From Chloroflexota bacterium (GTDB lineage Bacteria; Chloroflexota; Anaerolineae; Anaerolineales; Villigracilaceae): a stretch of 21,068 bases of DNA. The DNA lies in contig JAJYOH010000034.1 in assembly GCA_021796315.1 (NCBI GenBank), forward strand, positions 1-21,068, in the 5' to 3' direction. The first letter of the stretch is position 1, and every line of letters begins with the position of its first letter. A model generated the notes under the pieces. That model was given only the letters and a program-made list of their open reading frames with translations. It was not told the origin of the DNA and ran no database searches. This document shows, piece by piece, positions 20,455 through 21,068 of the stretch. A program made the translations under genes and the position numbers.

Positions 20455-21068
20455 CTATCCAATATTTTGTATTGCCTGTTTTGCCAGCGCCGCCATTTCA
20501 CGGTCAACGCGATTGGATGCAATTTCCTGCAACGGGCGAGTCGCGCGCGGGTCGCGTAATTCCCCAAGCGATTGGATCGCCTGTTTGCGGACAATGCGCT
20601 CCGGGTCATTCAGCGCATCGATCAACAATGGCGCTACGCTTGTGTGCTGGATTTTTCCGAGGGCGCTGACAACATGTTCGCGGATGGTTGTTTCGGGATG
20701 CGCCAACGCTTCTTTCAGGACCGGAAGGCTGGACGTCCCCAAATGGGCCAGCGACTCGGCTGCGGCCTGTCCCACATCAAAATGCAGATCGTAGATTGCC
20801 ATGCCCAATGACTCGATCGCCCGCTCATCGCCGATTTGTCCAAGCATGCGCGCCGCAAATTTGCGGACGGTTCCTTCTGAATCGCTGAGCGCTTCGATAA
20901 GCGGGTCAACGGACGCAGGGCCGATTGCTTCGATGGCCCACAATAAGTCGTCGGCAGTTTGTTCGCGTTCATACCACCAGAATGAATCACGCAGGGCTTG
21001 CATTAAATAGGGCAGGGCCTGGGGGTCTTTCGTTTCTCCAAAGGCACGCGCTGCGGCCTGCCTCACTG
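20455..21068 (-). CDS. HEAT-repeat (PBS-lyase-like) protein, C-terminal part (runs off right edge)
   Basis: About 204 residues of a protein whose start lies outside the window; the GTG at 21066 is the Val of a VRQAAARAFGE helix and not a true start. The sequence is made of about six helical repeats of roughly 31 residues, with signatures such as DPLIEALSDSEGTVRKFAARMLGQIG, PVLKEALAHPETTIREHVVSALGKI and PLLIDALNDPERIVRKQAIQSLGEL. HEAT repeats of this kind bind proteins or, in phycobilisome lyases, pigments. A lyase role is not implied here. A terminator follows the stop by 2 bases. Confidence 0.9.
   Translation of the reverse strand, partial: VRQAAARAFGETKDPQALPYLMQALRDSFWWYEREQTADDLLWAIEAIGPASVDPLIEALSDSEGTVRKFAARMLGQIGDERAIESLGMAIYDLHFDVGQAAAESLAHLGTSSLPVLKEALAHPETTIREHVVSALGKIQHTSVAPLLIDALNDPERIVRKQAIQSLGELRDPRATRPLQEIASNRVDREMAALAKQAIQNIG

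Overview
The window looks like chromosomal DNA from a bacterium of the phylum Chloroflexota, most likely class Anaerolineae. This is inference from protein character: a ribosomal protein L21 with a long Lys/Ala tail, secreted proteins with Thr/Pro-rich linkers, a CCA-adding enzyme with an extra N-terminal domain, and abundant short palindromic repeats. No rRNA, tRNA or CRISPR array was seen, so placement is not proven.

Layout. (1) 1-3914, minus strand: the N-terminal part of a P-loop helicase-like protein runs off the left edge behind a possibly leaderless promoter. Before it lies an operon of an SppA-type peptidase, an anchored DUF4350/GldG-like protein and a dienelactone-hydrolase-family enzyme. 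(2) 3998-5574, plus strand: an rplU-rpmA-rpmE operon behind a perfect consensus promoter. L31 (rpmE) carries an extra C-terminal domain that aligns with the RNA polymerase alpha C-terminal domain. (3) 5579-9919, plus strand: thymidine kinase, hypoxanthine phosphoribosyltransferase, CCA-adding enzyme, DEDD exonuclease and alpha/beta hydrolase, closed by a strong terminator shared with a convergent receiver-only response regulator. These genes suggest nucleotide salvage and RNA/DNA end processing. (4) 10461-13420: pyruvate phosphate dikinase with a histone-like Lys/Ala tail. (5) 13158-15849, minus strand: three exported or membrane proteins on visibly AT-richer DNA. The last reads through the ppdK terminator into antisense ppdK and looks 3'-truncated. 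(6) 15845-16011: a 167-bp element with 12-bp perfect inverted ends between two divergent lipoprotein genes, carrying hairpin modules. (7) 16057-19359: a sulfatase-modifying-factor-like lipoprotein, a histone-deacetylase-like amidohydrolase with an apparent in-frame palindromic insertion, and a YdjA-like nitroreductase. (8) 19381-21068: a small membrane protein, a four-helix membrane protein, a large inverted repeat and the C-terminal part of a HEAT-repeat protein running off the right edge.

Most novel signals: the L31-alphaCTD fusion, the palindromic insertion inside the HDAC-like coding sequence, the DUF5678-like domain on the CCA enzyme, the basic tail on PPDK, and a set of recurring palindromic modules (GCGAAG/GCAAAG arms; ACCTGCAC/GTGCAGGT hairpins) that sit in intergenic DNA and inside another repeat.
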